Shown: one piece after another, positions 34,108-42,951 of the stretch | Numbering within the stretch: position 1 is the first letter of the stretch | How the letters are laid out: every line of letters begins with the position of its first letter | DNA from: Haloterrigena turkmenica DSM 5511 | GTDB taxonomy: Archaea; Halobacteriota; Halobacteria; Halobacteriales; Natrialbaceae | DNA length: 64,000 nucleotides | Direction of reading: 5' to 3' | NCBI RefSeq assembly: GCF_000025325.1 | Contig: NC_013743.1 | Coordinates: forward strand, 744,001-808,000 | Notes under the pieces: generated by a model | Database searches by the model: none | Told to the model about the DNA's origin: nothing | Seen by the model: the letters and a program-made list of their open reading frames with translations, nothing else | Made by a program: the position numbers and the translations under genes

Positions 34108-34132
34108 TATATCTCGGTGTACGAACGCACAG

Positions 34133-34140
34133 TATAAAAT
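34133..34140 (-). promoter_or_regulatory. TATA box of the membrane/PH-like protein gene
   Basis: On the minus strand the sequence reads ATTTTATA, about 26-33 bases before the GTG start at 34107. This is the ideal spacing for a leaderless archaeal promoter and supports that start. Confidence 0.6.
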
Positions 34141-34348
34141 AAATGTGGAAGTGAGAGGTAGCCGACACCTCCGTTCGACGATCGACGGTCCGAGACGTAC
34201 AATCGGGTACTGGACGGCGTAATCGCTATCAGTACGGTCGAGACGGGGATCACGCGACGGTTTCGACCGGCGGCCCCACCGCGGCACTCATGAATTGGTT
34301 GAGCCTTCCACTAGAAGCATTAACTGGCTACTGCTGGTGGCCAGTAGT

Positions 34349-34774
34349 ATGCTCGTTCATCTCCGGCAGTACAAGCACGAGGAGGTCCAGTTCGACGATA
34401 ACAGAACGACGGGCGAGTCCCAGACCGAAGACACGGTCAACCCTGACGCGGAGGACTACTTCGGCAAAGACATGGACGAGTTCGATGTCGAGACGTGGGA
34501 CACGGTCGAGTACGAGGGCGACCCGATCGAGCGTCGCTCCGTCACGATCGAGGGGGTCACCGCCGTCTCCGTCCCGCAAGAACCGACCGACGAGGACGAT
34601 CCGGACCTTCCCGGGCGGACGCTCCAGTTGCGCATGGGCGGCGGCATCGAGTTCATGGAGCAGGCCGAAATCGTCGAAGTACAGGACATGGAGGTCACGG
34701 AGTCGGAGGCCGAGGGGAAGGTGTCCAAGGAGGACGATCCACAGGGGAAGGCACCCATGGACGAGGAGCCCTAG
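34349..34774 (+). CDS. Conserved haloarchaeal hypothetical protein
   Basis: A 141-residue acidic soluble protein from the ATG at 34349 (MLVHLRQYKHEEVQFDDNRTTGESQTEDTVNPDAEDYFGKDMDEFDVETWDTVEYEG). A beta-rich middle follows (RRSVTIEGVTAVSVPQ...RTLQLRMGGGIEFMEQAEIVEVQDMEV) with an acidic, Lys-containing tail. An imperfect hairpin (arms ACTGGC and GCCAGT) covers the 20 bases just before the start codon. I do not recognise the family. It is divergent from the membrane/PH-like gene and about 140 bases before pyrG. Confidence 0.55.
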   Translation: MLVHLRQYKHEEVQFDDNRTTGESQTEDTVNPDAEDYFGKDMDEFDVETWDTVEYEGDPIERRSVTIEGVTAVSVPQEPTDEDDPDLPGRTLQLRMGGGIEFMEQAEIVEVQDMEVTESEAEGKVSKEDDPQGKAPMDEEP

Positions 34775-34913
34775 TCGCCGATAGCCCCCTTCTTTCGGTC
34801 ACGGAGTAGAGCGGAACAGCCGCGATCGAATCTATCAGCGTTAGGGATGACAACGCCTATCGGAGACGGTGCGGTCCCGAAATCGTTTTCAACCGGTCGC
34901 GCGCACACTCGGT

Positions 34914-36602
34914 ATGCCGACGGAATCGGACACTCATTATGACCCCTCACTGGGGAACAAGTTCATCTTCGTCACCGGCGGCGTCATGTCGGGACTCGGC
35001 AAGGGGATTACGGCCGCGAGCACCGGCCGTCTCCTCAAAAACGCCGGGTTCGACGTCACCGCGGTGAAGATCGATCCGTACCTGAACGTCGACGCGGGGA
35101 CGATGAATCCCTACCAGCACGGGGAGGTGTATGTCTTGGAGGACGGCGGCGAGGTCGACCTCGATCTGGGGAACTACGAGCGGTTCCTCGACATTGACAT
35201 GACCTCGGACCACAACATCACCACGGGGAAGACCTACCAGCACGTCATCGAGCAGGAGCGTGCGGGCGACTACCTGGGCAAGACGGTCCAGATCATCCCT
35301 CACATCACCGACGACATCAAGCGTCGCATCCGCGAGGCCGCGGAGGGCACCGACGTCTGTATCATCGAAGTCGGCGGTACCGTGGGGGACATCGAGGGGA
35401 TGCCCTACCTCGAGGCCTTACGCCAGTTCGCCCACGAGGAACCCGAGGAGAACGTCCTCTTTACCCACGTCACGCTCGTCCCGTACTCGAAGAACGGCGA
35501 GCAGAAGACCAAGCCCACCCAGCACTCGGTCAAGGAGGTTCGCTCGATCGGTCTCCAGCCCGACATCATCGTCGGCCGCTGCGAGGACCGACTCGACCCC
35601 GAGACCAAGGAGAAGATCGCGCTGTTCTGTGACATTCCCACGGAAGCGGTCTTCTCGAACCCCGACGTCGAGGACGTTTACCACGTCCCGCTGATGGTCG
35701 AAGAGGAAGGGCTCGACCAGTACGTCTTAGAGCACTTCGGGCTGGCCGACGAGGCCCTCCCCGAGGGCGAACGCGCCAACCAGTGGCGCGAGATCGTCAC
35801 GACCGAGAAGGAGGGGACGGTCGACGTCGCCCTCGTGGGGAAATACGATCTCGAGGACGCCTACATGTCGATCCACGAGTCGCTGAAACACGCCGGCTTC
35901 GAGGTCGGCGTCGACGTCGACGTTCACTGGGTCCCGGCTGATGAACTGGCCGACGGCCACGAGGGCCAACTCGAGGGAATGGACGGCGTCATCGTCCCCG
36001 GTGGCTTCGGAATGCGCGGCTCCGAGGGCAAGATCGAGGCCGTCCGCTACGCCCGCGAGAACGACGTGCCCTTCTTGGGGCTCTGTCTGGGCTTCCAGAT
36101 GGCCGTCGTCGAATACGCCCGGAACGTGCTGGGCCTCGAGGGCGCCCACTCGGCGGAGATGGTCGAGGACACGCCCCATCCCGTCATCGACATCCTGCCG
36201 GAACAGTACGAGGTCGAGGACATGGGCGGCACGATGCGACTCGGCGAGCACACGACCGTCATCGAACCCGAGACGCTCGCCTACGACCTCTACGGCGACA
36301 CCTCGTGTTCGGAGCGACATCGCCACCGCTACGAGGTCAACCCCGAGTACTTCGACGCCTTCGAGGGCGAACCGCTCGTCTTCTCCGGCACCGCGGGCAA
36401 CCGGATGGAGATCCTCGAACTCGAGACCCACCCCTACTTCGTCGGGACGCAGTTCCACCCCGAGTACACGTCCCGCCCCGGCCAGCCGAGCCCGCCGTTC
36501 CTGGGACTGGTCGAGGCCGTCCTCGAGCGGTCCGAGGCCGACGACGCTGAGACCGCAGACGCGGATGCCGACACCGACGCGGAAACGGAGGTAACCCACT
36601 GA
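34914..36602 (+). CDS. pyrG: CTP synthase
   Basis: PyrG makes CTP from UTP, ATP and glutamine. The 562-residue protein starts at the ATG at 34914: [41 protein letters not shown] (synthetase domain, ATP loop). [37 protein letters not shown] (UTP/CTP site) follows. The glutaminase domain begins near residue 300, with the nucleophile Cys in [12 protein letters not shown] (~390) and the His-Glu of the triad in [11 protein letters not shown]. An acidic low-complexity tail ends the protein. Its TGA stop overlaps the ATG of guaA(B) by one base, so the two are cotranscribed. Confidence 0.96.
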   Translation: MPTESDTHYDPSLGNKFIFVTGGVMSGLGKGITAASTGRLLKNAGFDVTAVKIDPYLNVDAGTMNPYQHGEVYVLEDGGEVDLDLGNYERFLDIDMTSDHNITTGKTYQHVIEQERAGDYLGKTVQIIPHITDDIKRRIREAAEGTDVCIIEVGGTVGDIEGMPYLEALRQFAHEEPEENVLFTHVTLVPYSKNGEQKTKPTQHSVKEVRSIGLQPDIIVGRCEDRLDPETKEKIALFCDIPTEAVFSNPDVEDVYHVPLMVEEEGLDQYVLEHFGLADEALPEGERANQWREIVTTEKEGTVDVALVGKYDLEDAYMSIHESLKHAGFEVGVDVDVHWVPADELADGHEGQLEGMDGVIVPGGFGMRGSEGKIEAVRYARENDVPFLGLCLGFQMAVVEYARNVLGLEGAHSAEMVEDTPHPVIDILPEQYEVEDMGGTMRLGEHTTVIEPETLAYDLYGDTSCSERHRHRYEVNPEYFDAFEGEPLVFSGTAGNRMEILELETHPYFVGTQFHPEYTSRPGQPSPPFLGLVEAVLERSEADDAETADADADTDAETEVTH

Positions 36603-37519
36603 TGGTAGATACCGACACGTTCGTTCCAGAAGCAGTTGCAGAGATCGGCGACGAAATCGGCGACGAAAACGCCGTCATCGCGCTCTCAGGCGGGGTCGAT
36701 TCATCGGTCGCCGCCGCCCTAGCCTACGAGGCCATCGGCGACCGACTGACCCCGGTCTACGTCGATACCGGCCTGATGCGCAAGGGCGAGACCGACCAGA
36801 TCCGCGAGACCTTCGACTACATGGAGTCGCTGCGGATCGTCGACGCCAAGGATCGGTTCCTCGAGGCCCTCGCGGGCGTCACCGACCCCGAGGAGAAGCG
36901 CGAGATCATCGGCGAACAGTTCATCCGCGAGTTCGAGCGCGAGGCGAAGGACGCCGACGCGGACTACCTCGTTCAGGGGACGATCTACCCCGACCGCATC
37001 GAGAGCGAGGGCGGAATCAAGTCCCACCACAACGTCGGTGGCCTGCCGGAGGTCGTAGACTTCGAGGGGATCGTCGAACCCGTCCGCGACCTCTACAAGG
37101 ACGAGGTCCGCGAGGTCGCGCGCCACCTCGGCCTGGACGAAATCGTCGCCGAACGGATGCCGTTCCCCGGCCCCGGACTCGCCGTCCGCGTCATCGGCGA
37201 GGTCACCGAGGAGAAACTCGAGGTCGCCCGCCACGCGTGTCACGTCGTCGAGGAGGAACTCGAGGAGTACGAGCCCTGGCAAGCGCTCGCAGCCGTTATC
37301 GGCAAGGCGACGGGCGTAAAAGGAGACAACCGCGTTCACGGCTGGGTCGTCTCCGTTCGCTCGGTCGAGTCCCGCGACGGGATGACCGCCCGCGCACAGG
37401 AGATCGACTGGGATACTCTCCAGCGCATCCAGTCGCGAATCACCGGCCAGAACGACAACGTCGCCCGCGTCGTCTATGACGTGACCCACAAACCGCCAGC
37501 GACCATCGAGTACGAATGA
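36602..37519 (+). CDS. guaAB: GMP synthase, ATP-pyrophosphatase subunit (subunit B)
   Basis: This is the PP-loop subunit of the two-part archaeal GMP synthase. It adenylates XMP and transfers ammonia supplied by a separate glutaminase subunit, which is not in this window. The 305-residue protein has the PP-loop [19 protein letters not shown] (~residues 24-42), [12 protein letters not shown], the dimerisation and ligand stretches [32 protein letters not shown] and [25 protein letters not shown], and the C-terminal [21 protein letters not shown]. It begins within the pyrG stop and overlaps the next gene by four bases, forming a tight nucleotide operon. Confidence 0.95.
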   Translation: MVDTDTFVPEAVAEIGDEIGDENAVIALSGGVDSSVAAALAYEAIGDRLTPVYVDTGLMRKGETDQIRETFDYMESLRIVDAKDRFLEALAGVTDPEEKREIIGEQFIREFEREAKDADADYLVQGTIYPDRIESEGGIKSHHNVGGLPEVVDFEGIVEPVRDLYKDEVREVARHLGLDEIVAERMPFPGPGLAVRVIGEVTEEKLEVARHACHVVEEELEEYEPWQALAAVIGKATGVKGDNRVHGWVVSVRSVESRDGMTARAQEIDWDTLQRIQSRITGQNDNVARVVYDVTHKPPATIEYE

Positions 37520-37842
37520 GCATGGACGTAATCGTCGCCGGTCCCGACGAGGACGACATCGCCGCCGCGCTCGAGGCGGAGGGCGCCACCGTCGCCCGCC
37601 TCAACGGCGTCATCTCGCGGCCCGCCCTCGAGGAGGCCGGCATCGTCGACGCCGATCTGTACGTCCTGACCGACATCGGACAGGCGACGACGATTCCGAT
37701 CGTCTGCGACCTCTCCGAGGACGTTCGGACGGTCGCCTACGCCCGCGATACGATCCCGGAGTTCGTCAAGGGCCAACTCGATCTCGCCGTCGACCCGCAG
37801 CTGATGGACGCCGGGATCGTCGCCGACGAACTGACCAGCTAG
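37516..37842 (+). CDS. Rossmann-like small protein of the pyrG operon
   Basis: A 108-residue acidic protein starting four bases inside the guaA(B) gene (ATGA overlap): [106 protein letters not shown]. The VIVAGPDED and [18 protein letters not shown] pieces look like a small Rossmann or TrkA-N-like domain that binds a nucleotide. I recall it as a haloarchaeal protein linked to CTP synthetase, sometimes wrongly annotated as such. Its role is probably nucleotide sensing or assistance to GMP/CTP synthesis; that is inference from the operon. Confidence 0.8.
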   Translation: MSMDVIVAGPDEDDIAAALEAEGATVARLNGVISRPALEEAGIVDADLYVLTDIGQATTIPIVCDLSEDVRTVAYARDTIPEFVKGQLDLAVDPQLMDAGIVADELTS

Positions 37843-37951
37843 TCGCCGACGCGTTTTCCTCTTGCTCGGACCGGCCCGGATCGTCGCCGATCGCGTCGCC
37901 TTCGGATCGACGTCCTCCCGACGTTCACGAATAACTGTACGTTGAAGCGGG

Positions 37952-37975
37952 GTGTGACGATATAAACCGTCACAC
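37952..37975. promoter_or_regulatory. Perfect dyad with TATA-like loop
   Basis: GTGTGACG and CGTCACAC are exact reverse complements, eight bases apart. The loop is ATATAAAC, which would be a TATA element if a transcript starts here. A repressor site overlapping a promoter is one reading. The arms share GTGTGAC with the hairpin at 26110-26128. Confidence 0.5.
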
Positions 37976-38135
37976 GGCCGAAATCGGCCGCGTAAACTGG
38001 GATTGAAATCGACGGAATCCGGGATAACCGTCGAATACCATCGCCCCCGTTGAAGTGGGTTCCGCGGCTATCGATAGTTGGAGGTCGACGGGCAGACCCC
38101 ACCGAGGCATCCACCGCCTGCACCCGTGACTTCCA

Positions 38136-38159
38136 CCCCACCCACAGCACCCTTCCCCC
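38136..38159 (-). other. Potential G-quadruplex motif on the minus strand
   Basis: On the minus strand there are four runs of three to five G with loops AA, TGCTGT and T. This satisfies the usual G3+ quadruplex pattern. It precedes no recognised gene. Confidence 0.5.
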
Positions 38160-38173
38160 ACCACTGCCACACC

Positions 38174-38268
38174 GTACCGATTCCCGGTACCGACGCAGGC
38201 CTTGCACCCGCCTGCGTCCCCACACCCTGCGGTTGGCACTCGAGGCGCCGGGGTGTTTCCGGCCCTCG
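38174..38268. other. Three tandem hairpins
   Basis: Arms: GTACCG/CGGTAC (38174-38190, loop five), GACGCAGGC/GCCTGCGTC (38192-38218, loop nine) and CGAGG-GCCGG/CCGGC-CCTCG with one bulge (38241-38268). All are strong GC stems packed into 95 bases. Their order suggests a folded RNA. No known archaeal RNA family (RNase P, SRP) matches by the motifs I checked. Confidence 0.55.
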
Positions 38269-38346
38269 GGATGGTTCTCAGTACTTCTGATTCAACAGTA
38301 GCTGTACGATCGCACCGACGGCTCCGAACCGATCCAGCCAACCGAC

Positions 38347-39135
38347 TTACGACGACTGTAACCGCTGGAGGACCGGAATCTCCTCGAGGCGCTCCTCCTC
38401 GAGCAGGTCCCAGTCGATTCCGGACGGCTGCGCGCGGCTTTCGGGACGGATCGTCCGCTCGGGCGTGACGACGAGATCCATCGCGACGTCGTGGTCCCCG
38501 ATCGCGACGGGGTCGTCGATGAGCTGCCGCTCGTGGATCGTCGTCGCGACCGTCGTCGACTCGTCGACGAGGCCGAGCCCGCGCAGGATCGCGTACTCGA
38601 GGTCGCTGTAGCCTTCCCCCTTGCCGATCCGACCCCCGTTTTCGGGCTCGCGGCTACCGCCGCTCACTGTTTCCGTGGATCGTGGATCCACGCTCACTGC
38701 CACGCTTCCCGAGACGATCAGATCGATCTCCTCGACCGCATCGGGGCCGACCTGCTCGCCGTGTTCCGAGGAGCCCGAAACCGTCGTCGCCGCGTCGTAG
38801 TCGGAGAGTTCGTCGGGATCGAGTTTCAGGAAGCACTTTTCGTCGGCGAGTCGCGGAACGGCCATGTAGACGGTCTTCCCCGCGCGCAACGCCGCCCGGC
38901 GGACGGGCAACTGGGGCGCGTCGGGGTTGGCCTTGATCGTCGTCGCGTCGCGCCACTCCGGCTTGTCGGCCAGTCGCTCGGCGGCGTCGTCCGCGCCCGC
39001 GAAGTTCGGGATCCGGCCGTGGGGCGGGAAGGGGAACCGCGCCTCGCCGCTCTCCTCGAGGTCGTCCCAGACGCGCTGGCGGATCGTCTCCTTGTCGACG
39101 CCGTCGGCGTCGGCAGTGGTGTCGAAACCGTCCAT
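38347..39135 (-). CDS. 5-formyltetrahydrofolate cyclo-ligase family protein
   Basis: A 262-residue protein of the 5-FCL family, which converts 5-formyl-THF to methenyl-THF. Motifs are WDDLEESGEARFPFPPHGRIPNFAGADDAAERL, KANPDAPQLPVRRAALRAGKTVYMAVPRL, and the family-typical glycine-rich loop GRIGKGEGYSDLEYAIL, which usually reads G-[R/K]-G-x-G-Y-[Y/S]-D. The C-terminal end is LVVTPERTIRPESRAQPSGIDWD. Its ATG lies one base after the MoaB-type gene stop, so they are cotranscribed. An insertion of about 20 residues (SVDPRSTETVSGG, near residue 150) is not obviously part of the core. Substrate specificity in haloarchaea is not established. Confidence 0.85.
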   Translation of the reverse strand: MDGFDTTADADGVDKETIRQRVWDDLEESGEARFPFPPHGRIPNFAGADDAAERLADKPEWRDATTIKANPDAPQLPVRRAALRAGKTVYMAVPRLADEKCFLKLDPDELSDYDAATTVSGSSEHGEQVGPDAVEEIDLIVSGSVAVSVDPRSTETVSGGSREPENGGRIGKGEGYSDLEYAILRGLGLVDESTTVATTIHERQLIDDPVAIGDHDVAMDLVVTPERTIRPESRAQPSGIDWDLLEEERLEEIPVLQRLQSS

Positions 39136-39136
39136 C

Positions 39137-39877
39137 TCACTCGCCTCCGTCGTCGGGCTCGGACGCGCGGTCCACGGTCGTTTCGCCTTCGTCCGATTTC
39201 TCTCCCTCTCCCTCGCGGTCGCGTTCGTCCCCGGTCGCTTCGCCCTCCTCGAGTGCGGCCTCGTCGACGGCCCACCTGTCCTGGGCGATGTCCTCCCGGG
39301 CGAGGCTGACGAGATTGTGGACTTCCGGCAGAATGAGTTCCTCGAGCCCCAGTCGCGCCGCGTCCTCGTTCCCGGGGAGACAGAACACCGGGGTTCCGTC
39401 GGAGACGCCGGCGATCGTCCGCGCCGCGACGACGCGAGTGCCCACCGCCTCGTAGGACAGCGTGGTGTACAGGTCCTCGAAGGCGCTCAGTCGCTTCTCG
39501 AGGAGCGGCTCGACGGCCTCGATGGTGACGTCGCTCGGCTCGATGCTGGTCGCCCCGCCGGTGACGATGACGTCGACGTCGTCGCGGTCGAGCAGCCGGG
39601 AGACGGTCGACTGGATGCGGTCGTGGTCGGCCCCGATGTGCTCCCGGGTGGCGACCTCGTGGTCGGCCTTCTTCAGCCCCGATACGATCGCCTCGCCGGC
39701 GCCGTCGGACTCGAGCGACCGGTCCGCCGCGATCGTGACGACGCCGACGCCGAGCGATCGACCGTCGATGTCGTTCCCCTCGTCGGGCGGCTGCTCGTCC
39801 GTGTCGCGTTCCTCGTCCGGCGCCGGTTCCTCGGTGGCAGCCCGCTGCCGATCCTCACTCGAGTCCGTCTCGGTCAT
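39137..39877 (-). CDS. MoaB/Mog-family molybdopterin biosynthesis protein
   Basis: MoaB/Mog proteins adenylate molybdopterin in molybdenum cofactor synthesis. The 246-residue protein has a disordered acidic N-terminus (~40 residues) followed by the MoCF domain: SLGVGVVTIAADRSLESDGAGEAIVSGLKKADHEVATREHIGADHDRIQSTVSRLLDRDDVDVIVTGGATSIEPSDVTIEAVEPLLEKRL. The GGAT-S-x-x-D-V-T loop and the PVFCLPGNEDAARLG stretch match the family. The acidic tail is a halophile-type extension. It lies one base before the 5-FCL gene, likely in one transcript. The N-terminal ~40 and C-terminal ~50 residues are not part of the domain. Confidence 0.85.
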   Translation of the reverse strand: MTETDSSEDRQRAATEEPAPDEERDTDEQPPDEGNDIDGRSLGVGVVTIAADRSLESDGAGEAIVSGLKKADHEVATREHIGADHDRIQSTVSRLLDRDDVDVIVTGGATSIEPSDVTIEAVEPLLEKRLSAFEDLYTTLSYEAVGTRVVAARTIAGVSDGTPVFCLPGNEDAARLGLEELILPEVHNLVSLAREDIAQDRWAVDEAALEEGEATGDERDREGEGEKSDEGETTVDRASEPDDGGE

Positions 39878-40036
39878 ACCCCGTCGTTCGAGAGCCGACG
39901 GGTAAAACGCTGTCACCCGCCGTCGTCCGTGGCCGTCCCGCGGTCGCTTCCGGGGAGTGGCTGCGAGGCGAGGATCGCCGGCGACAGAGTGCTGGTAGCC
40001 CAACTGTTATGGCCGGAGTCTCCGTCATACGCGAGT

Positions 40037-41062
40037 ATGCAAGCAGTCAAGATCACCGAACACGGCGACACGGACGTCATCGAGTACGGGGAGTATCCGG
40101 ATCCGGAGGTCGGCCGCGACGAAGTGCTGGTCGACATCAAGGCGGCCGCGCTCAACCACCTGGACATCTGGACGCGGCGGGGGATGCCGGGAATCGACCT
40201 CGAGATGCCCCACGTACCGGGCAGCGACGCCGCCGGCGTCGTCGAGGAGGTCGGCGCGGACGTCACTCGCTTCGAGGCGGGCGATCACGTCGCGGTCTCG
40301 GCCGGGGTCGGCGACCTGCGGATGGACGATCCAACGCTCGATCCCCGATTCCACATTATCGGCGAGCACGTCCAGGGCGTCCACTCCGAGTACGCTGCCC
40401 TTCCCGAGGACAACCTGATTCCGGTTCCCGAGGATGTCGACTGGGAAGTCGCCGGCTCGAGCTGTCTGGTCTTCCAGACCGCCTGGCGGATGCTCATCGA
40501 GCGCGCCGACCTCGAGGCCGGCGAAAAGGTGCTCGTGCTGGGCGCCAGCGGCGGGGTCGGCCACGCCGCGCTTCAGATCGCCGACTACGCGGGCGCGGAG
40601 GTCTACGCGACCGGCAGTACGGAGGAGAAGCTCGACTACGCCCGCGAGCACGGCGCCGACCACGTCTGTAACTACGAGGACGAGGACTTCGCCGACTGGG
40701 TCCTGGAGGAGACCGGCGGCCGCGGCGTCGACGTCGTCGTCGAACACGTCGGCGCGCCCACCTGGCGGGACTCGCTGAAGAGTCTCACCAAGGGCGGTCG
40801 GCTGGTCACCTGCGGCGGCACCGGCGGCGGGAATCCCGAGACCGACATCCCGCGGATCTTCTGGAATCAGCTCGAGATCATCGGCTCGACGATGGCGACG
40901 CCCGATCAGGTCGACGACGTGATGGAACTCGTCTGGGACGGCACCTTCGAGCCCGCGATCCGCGAGGAACTGCCGATGAGCGAGACGCCCCGCGCCCACG
41001 AGATCATCGAGAACCGCGAAGGGTTCGGCAAGGTCGTCGTCCGCCCCGACAGCGAACTCTGA
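40037..41062 (+). CDS. Medium-chain reductase, quinone-oxidoreductase-like (zinc-independent)
   Basis: A 341-residue MDR-family NAD(P)H-dependent oxidoreductase, from the ATG at 40037. The N-terminal GroES-like domain reads LVDIKAAALNHLDIWTRRGMPGIDLEMPHVPGSDAAGVVEEVGADVTRFEAGDHV. The Rossmann domain starts near residue 160 (VLVLGASGGVGHAALQIADYAGAEVYATGS) and carries GASGGVG. No catalytic zinc-binding Cys/His pattern of alcohol dehydrogenases is seen, which points to the quinone-oxidoreductase branch. The substrate is not predictable. It is divergent from the MoaB/5-FCL unit (gap about 160 bases). Confidence 0.88.
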   Translation: MQAVKITEHGDTDVIEYGEYPDPEVGRDEVLVDIKAAALNHLDIWTRRGMPGIDLEMPHVPGSDAAGVVEEVGADVTRFEAGDHVAVSAGVGDLRMDDPTLDPRFHIIGEHVQGVHSEYAALPEDNLIPVPEDVDWEVAGSSCLVFQTAWRMLIERADLEAGEKVLVLGASGGVGHAALQIADYAGAEVYATGSTEEKLDYAREHGADHVCNYEDEDFADWVLEETGGRGVDVVVEHVGAPTWRDSLKSLTKGGRLVTCGGTGGGNPETDIPRIFWNQLEIIGSTMATPDQVDDVMELVWDGTFEPAIREELPMSETPRAHEIIENREGFGKVVVRPDSEL

Positions 41063-41265
41063 GAACGGGACCGCGTCGACTATTCAGAGTCGGCTCGGCG
41101 CTGCCGAGACGACGCCGTTACTGTTCGGATTCATCGGACTCGAGCCACGTCTCGACTCCGTCCGCTTCGGCGGGCGACTCGAGACTCACACCGAACCGAT
41201 TCGGTCGCACGCGAAATCCGTCCGGGACCGTGAGAGCTTTCACCACCGCCTCGCAACCCTCGCGT

Positions 41266-41571
41266 GTGACCTCGAGCGACGACGGCGGCTACGTCCACGA
41301 TCCGTCCGCGTTCGACGAGGACGGAGAGCGGACGGCCGTCGCGGACGACGATTCGACCGCCGACCCGGCCCATCCCGAGTCGGTCGACCGGGAGTTCGAC
41401 TGGCGCGGCTGGACCGTCGTCGGGATGATCGTCCTCACCTTCATCGTCGCGCCCGCGGCGATCACCTTCTGGCCGCCCGACGTCGGCTACCGCTTCGCGC
41501 TGCTGAGTCTGCCGCTGTTTCCCGCGGTACTGCTGGCCCTCGCCGCCGTCTGGGGCACGACGCGGCCCTGA
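41266..41571 (+). CDS. Small membrane protein with acidic N-terminus
   Basis: A protein of about 101 residues from the GTG at 41266; another GTG at 41230 adds 12 residues. Residues 1-45 are hydrophilic and acidic (TSSDDGGYVHDPSAFDEDGERTAV). Two transmembrane helices follow: WTVVGMIVLTFIVAPAAITFWPP and FALLSLPLFPAVLLALAAVWGTT. No family recognised; such short soluble-plus-two-helix proteins are common in haloarchaea. It lies about 200 bases after the MDR gene. Confidence 0.6.
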   Translation: MTSSDDGGYVHDPSAFDEDGERTAVADDDSTADPAHPESVDREFDWRGWTVVGMIVLTFIVAPAAITFWPPDVGYRFALLSLPLFPAVLLALAAVWGTTRP

Positions 41572-41691
41572 CGGACGCCGCCGAGCGGGGCAGTGTGCCG
41601 ACTCTGAAAAAACGGTAGCTACGGCCTCGTGGCTGTTTTCCGGTAGGATCTGTCCTGTCCCTTCATCAGCGGGAAGTGACGGATCTGGCGA

Positions 41692-42951
41692 CTACGAGTT
41701 CTTATACAGGACGTCGGGCCGAGTGACGGTAGCGTCGTCCACATACGACGCCGCGTCGAGAGTCGGCCACTCACCAGTCGTCGTGAGCGGTTCGATTGCG
41801 CCGTCCGTCACCAAGACCGTCCCTTCGCTCTTTGCCCCTTTCACGGTCGGATTCCATGCGTACGCCATCGGTGCTGTGACGCTCGTCTGCAGACCCGGCG
41901 TCGCGACCCACTCTCTGCTCGCGTACCCGGCCGCGCCGCCCTGGTGGTGTTCCTGCCACTCGGTCGGAAGGCCCGCTTCCCCGTACCCAGCCTGAATCGC
42001 CCGGAAGACGTCGCCGGCCGTTCTGTCCGACTGCGCGGCCGCCTGTGTCGAGACCAGCGCGGTAGCGTCGATGCGCGTCGCGATTCGATGTCGTTTTTCG
42101 AGCCACTCCGGCGGGTCGAAGGCGACCGTGCGCGTACAACTGGCGTACTCCCCGAGTCGTCGGCCGACGACGGAGACGACGACGTACTCACCGAGTTCGA
42201 TGTCCCGTGGAACGGGATGACGGTACTTCCGTGCCCGCTCTCCGCCTGCCACGAGTACGACCGGATGGTCGATACCGTATTGATCGAGCGCACATTCCAG
42301 TGCGTTTGCGACCTGTTGCTCGGTATCGTCCGACTCGGTGTTTCGACAGACTCCTTCAACCGCGGCGGCCGTTTCGGCGCTCAGCGTTCGGTATCGTTCG
42401 ATATCGCCGGCTGTGAGCGGCTGCCGGAGCGGGCTCGCGGTTAGCGACTCGAGCCCGGGCACGTCGAAGTCCGCGGCTGCGGGCGTCGGCGAGTGTTCTG
42501 CAACAGCGTCGCCGAGCGAATTAGCGTACCACGGGAACGTCTCGATCGTCACGTCGGGGAGTGCCGGCGTCAGGTGGCAGTCATCCGAACCGCCGCCTTC
42601 GAACCGCTCTTCCCGGACGAGCGCGCGTTCGTCGTTGTCGACGACGATAGTGAGATCAGACCCATCGTAGCCGACGGCGGCGACGCCGGTGGACGAACTC
42701 CGGTCGATGATGTTGCTTCGACCGGTGAGCCACGCGTAAGAGTCCGAATCAGCGAGCCAGACGGCCTCGAGCCCGTTCTCGTCGAGATACGCGTCCAGTC
42801 GATCGAACTTTTCCTGACGGGACTGGGTAACGTTCGAGGCGCCATCGCTCCGTGCGCCCACTGCACTACTCAGTGCGGGAATCGACGCAGCACCGCTGGC
42901 CATCTTGAGATATGTTCGCCTATCGATGTCGAGTGTCTCTTGCAGTGTCAT
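41692..42951 (-). CDS. M24 (creatinase/Xaa-Pro peptidase) fold exported protein, metal ligands lost
   Basis: A 419-residue exported protein with the M24 'pita-bread' layout. The N-terminus has a Tat-like signal (DRRTYLKMASGAASIPALSSAVGA). An N-terminal creatinase-like domain (SRQEKFDRLDAYLDENGLEAVWLADSDSYAWLTGRSN) and the C-terminal catalytic-type domain follow. In active M24 enzymes the first metal Asp residues sit in D-x-G-x4-G-Y-x-S-D-x-T-R. Here the equivalent is VVVSVVGRRLGEYASCTRTVAF, so both Asp ligands are replaced (Ser and Cys). A His (QEHHQGG) remains. It is probably not an active metallopeptidase. Upstream, the AT-rich promoter contains a TATA box at 42976-42983. Confidence 0.82.
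   Translation of the reverse strand: MTLQETLDIDRRTYLKMASGAASIPALSSAVGARSDGASNVTQSRQEKFDRLDAYLDENGLEAVWLADSDSYAWLTGRSNIIDRSSSTGVAAVGYDGSDLTIVVDNDERALVREERFEGGGSDDCHLTPALPDVTIETFPWYANSLGDAVAEHSPTPAAADFDVPGLESLTASPLRQPLTAGDIERYRTLSAETAAAVEGVCRNTESDDTEQQVANALECALDQYGIDHPVVLVAGGERARKYRHPVPRDIELGEYVVVSVVGRRLGEYASCTRTVAFDPPEWLEKRHRIATRIDATALVSTQAAAQSDRTAGDVFRAIQAGYGEAGLPTEWQEHHQGGAAGYASREWVATPGLQTSVTAPMAYAWNPTVKGAKSEGTVLVTDGAIEPLTTTGEWPTLDAASYVDDATVTRPDVLYKNS

Larger units (their letters stand above)
37843..38346. other. 504-bp structured non-coding region
   Basis: No convincing coding frame is present; all frames give basic or Cys/Pro-rich peptides unlike a haloarchaeal protein. The region contains a perfect eight-base inverted repeat around a TATA-like core (37952-37975) and a CGGCCG dyad (37975-37990). 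A G-rich minus-strand tract follows (38136-38159). Three consecutive strong hairpins end the region: 38174-38190, 38192-38218 and 38241-38268. The combined pattern suggests a structured RNA or regulatory region; the identity is unknown. Confidence 0.5.

Noticed and set aside
37941-38070. Repeated GTTGAAG[C/T]GGG words and a GGATTGAAA stretch that recall haloarchaeal CRISPR repeats
   Set aside because: Only two short, unequal copies with no regular spacing and no cas genes nearby; not an array.
37900-38340. RNase P RNA or SRP RNA in the structured non-coding region
   Set aside because: The conserved P4 halves (GGAAGUCC-type and ACAGAA-type) and the SRP helix motifs are not found together on either strand.
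38927-40036. A long open frame on the plus strand upstream of the MDR reductase
   Set aside because: It runs antisense to the 5-FCL and MoaB-type genes, whose motifs are clear; GC-rich halophile DNA often leaves such shadow frames.
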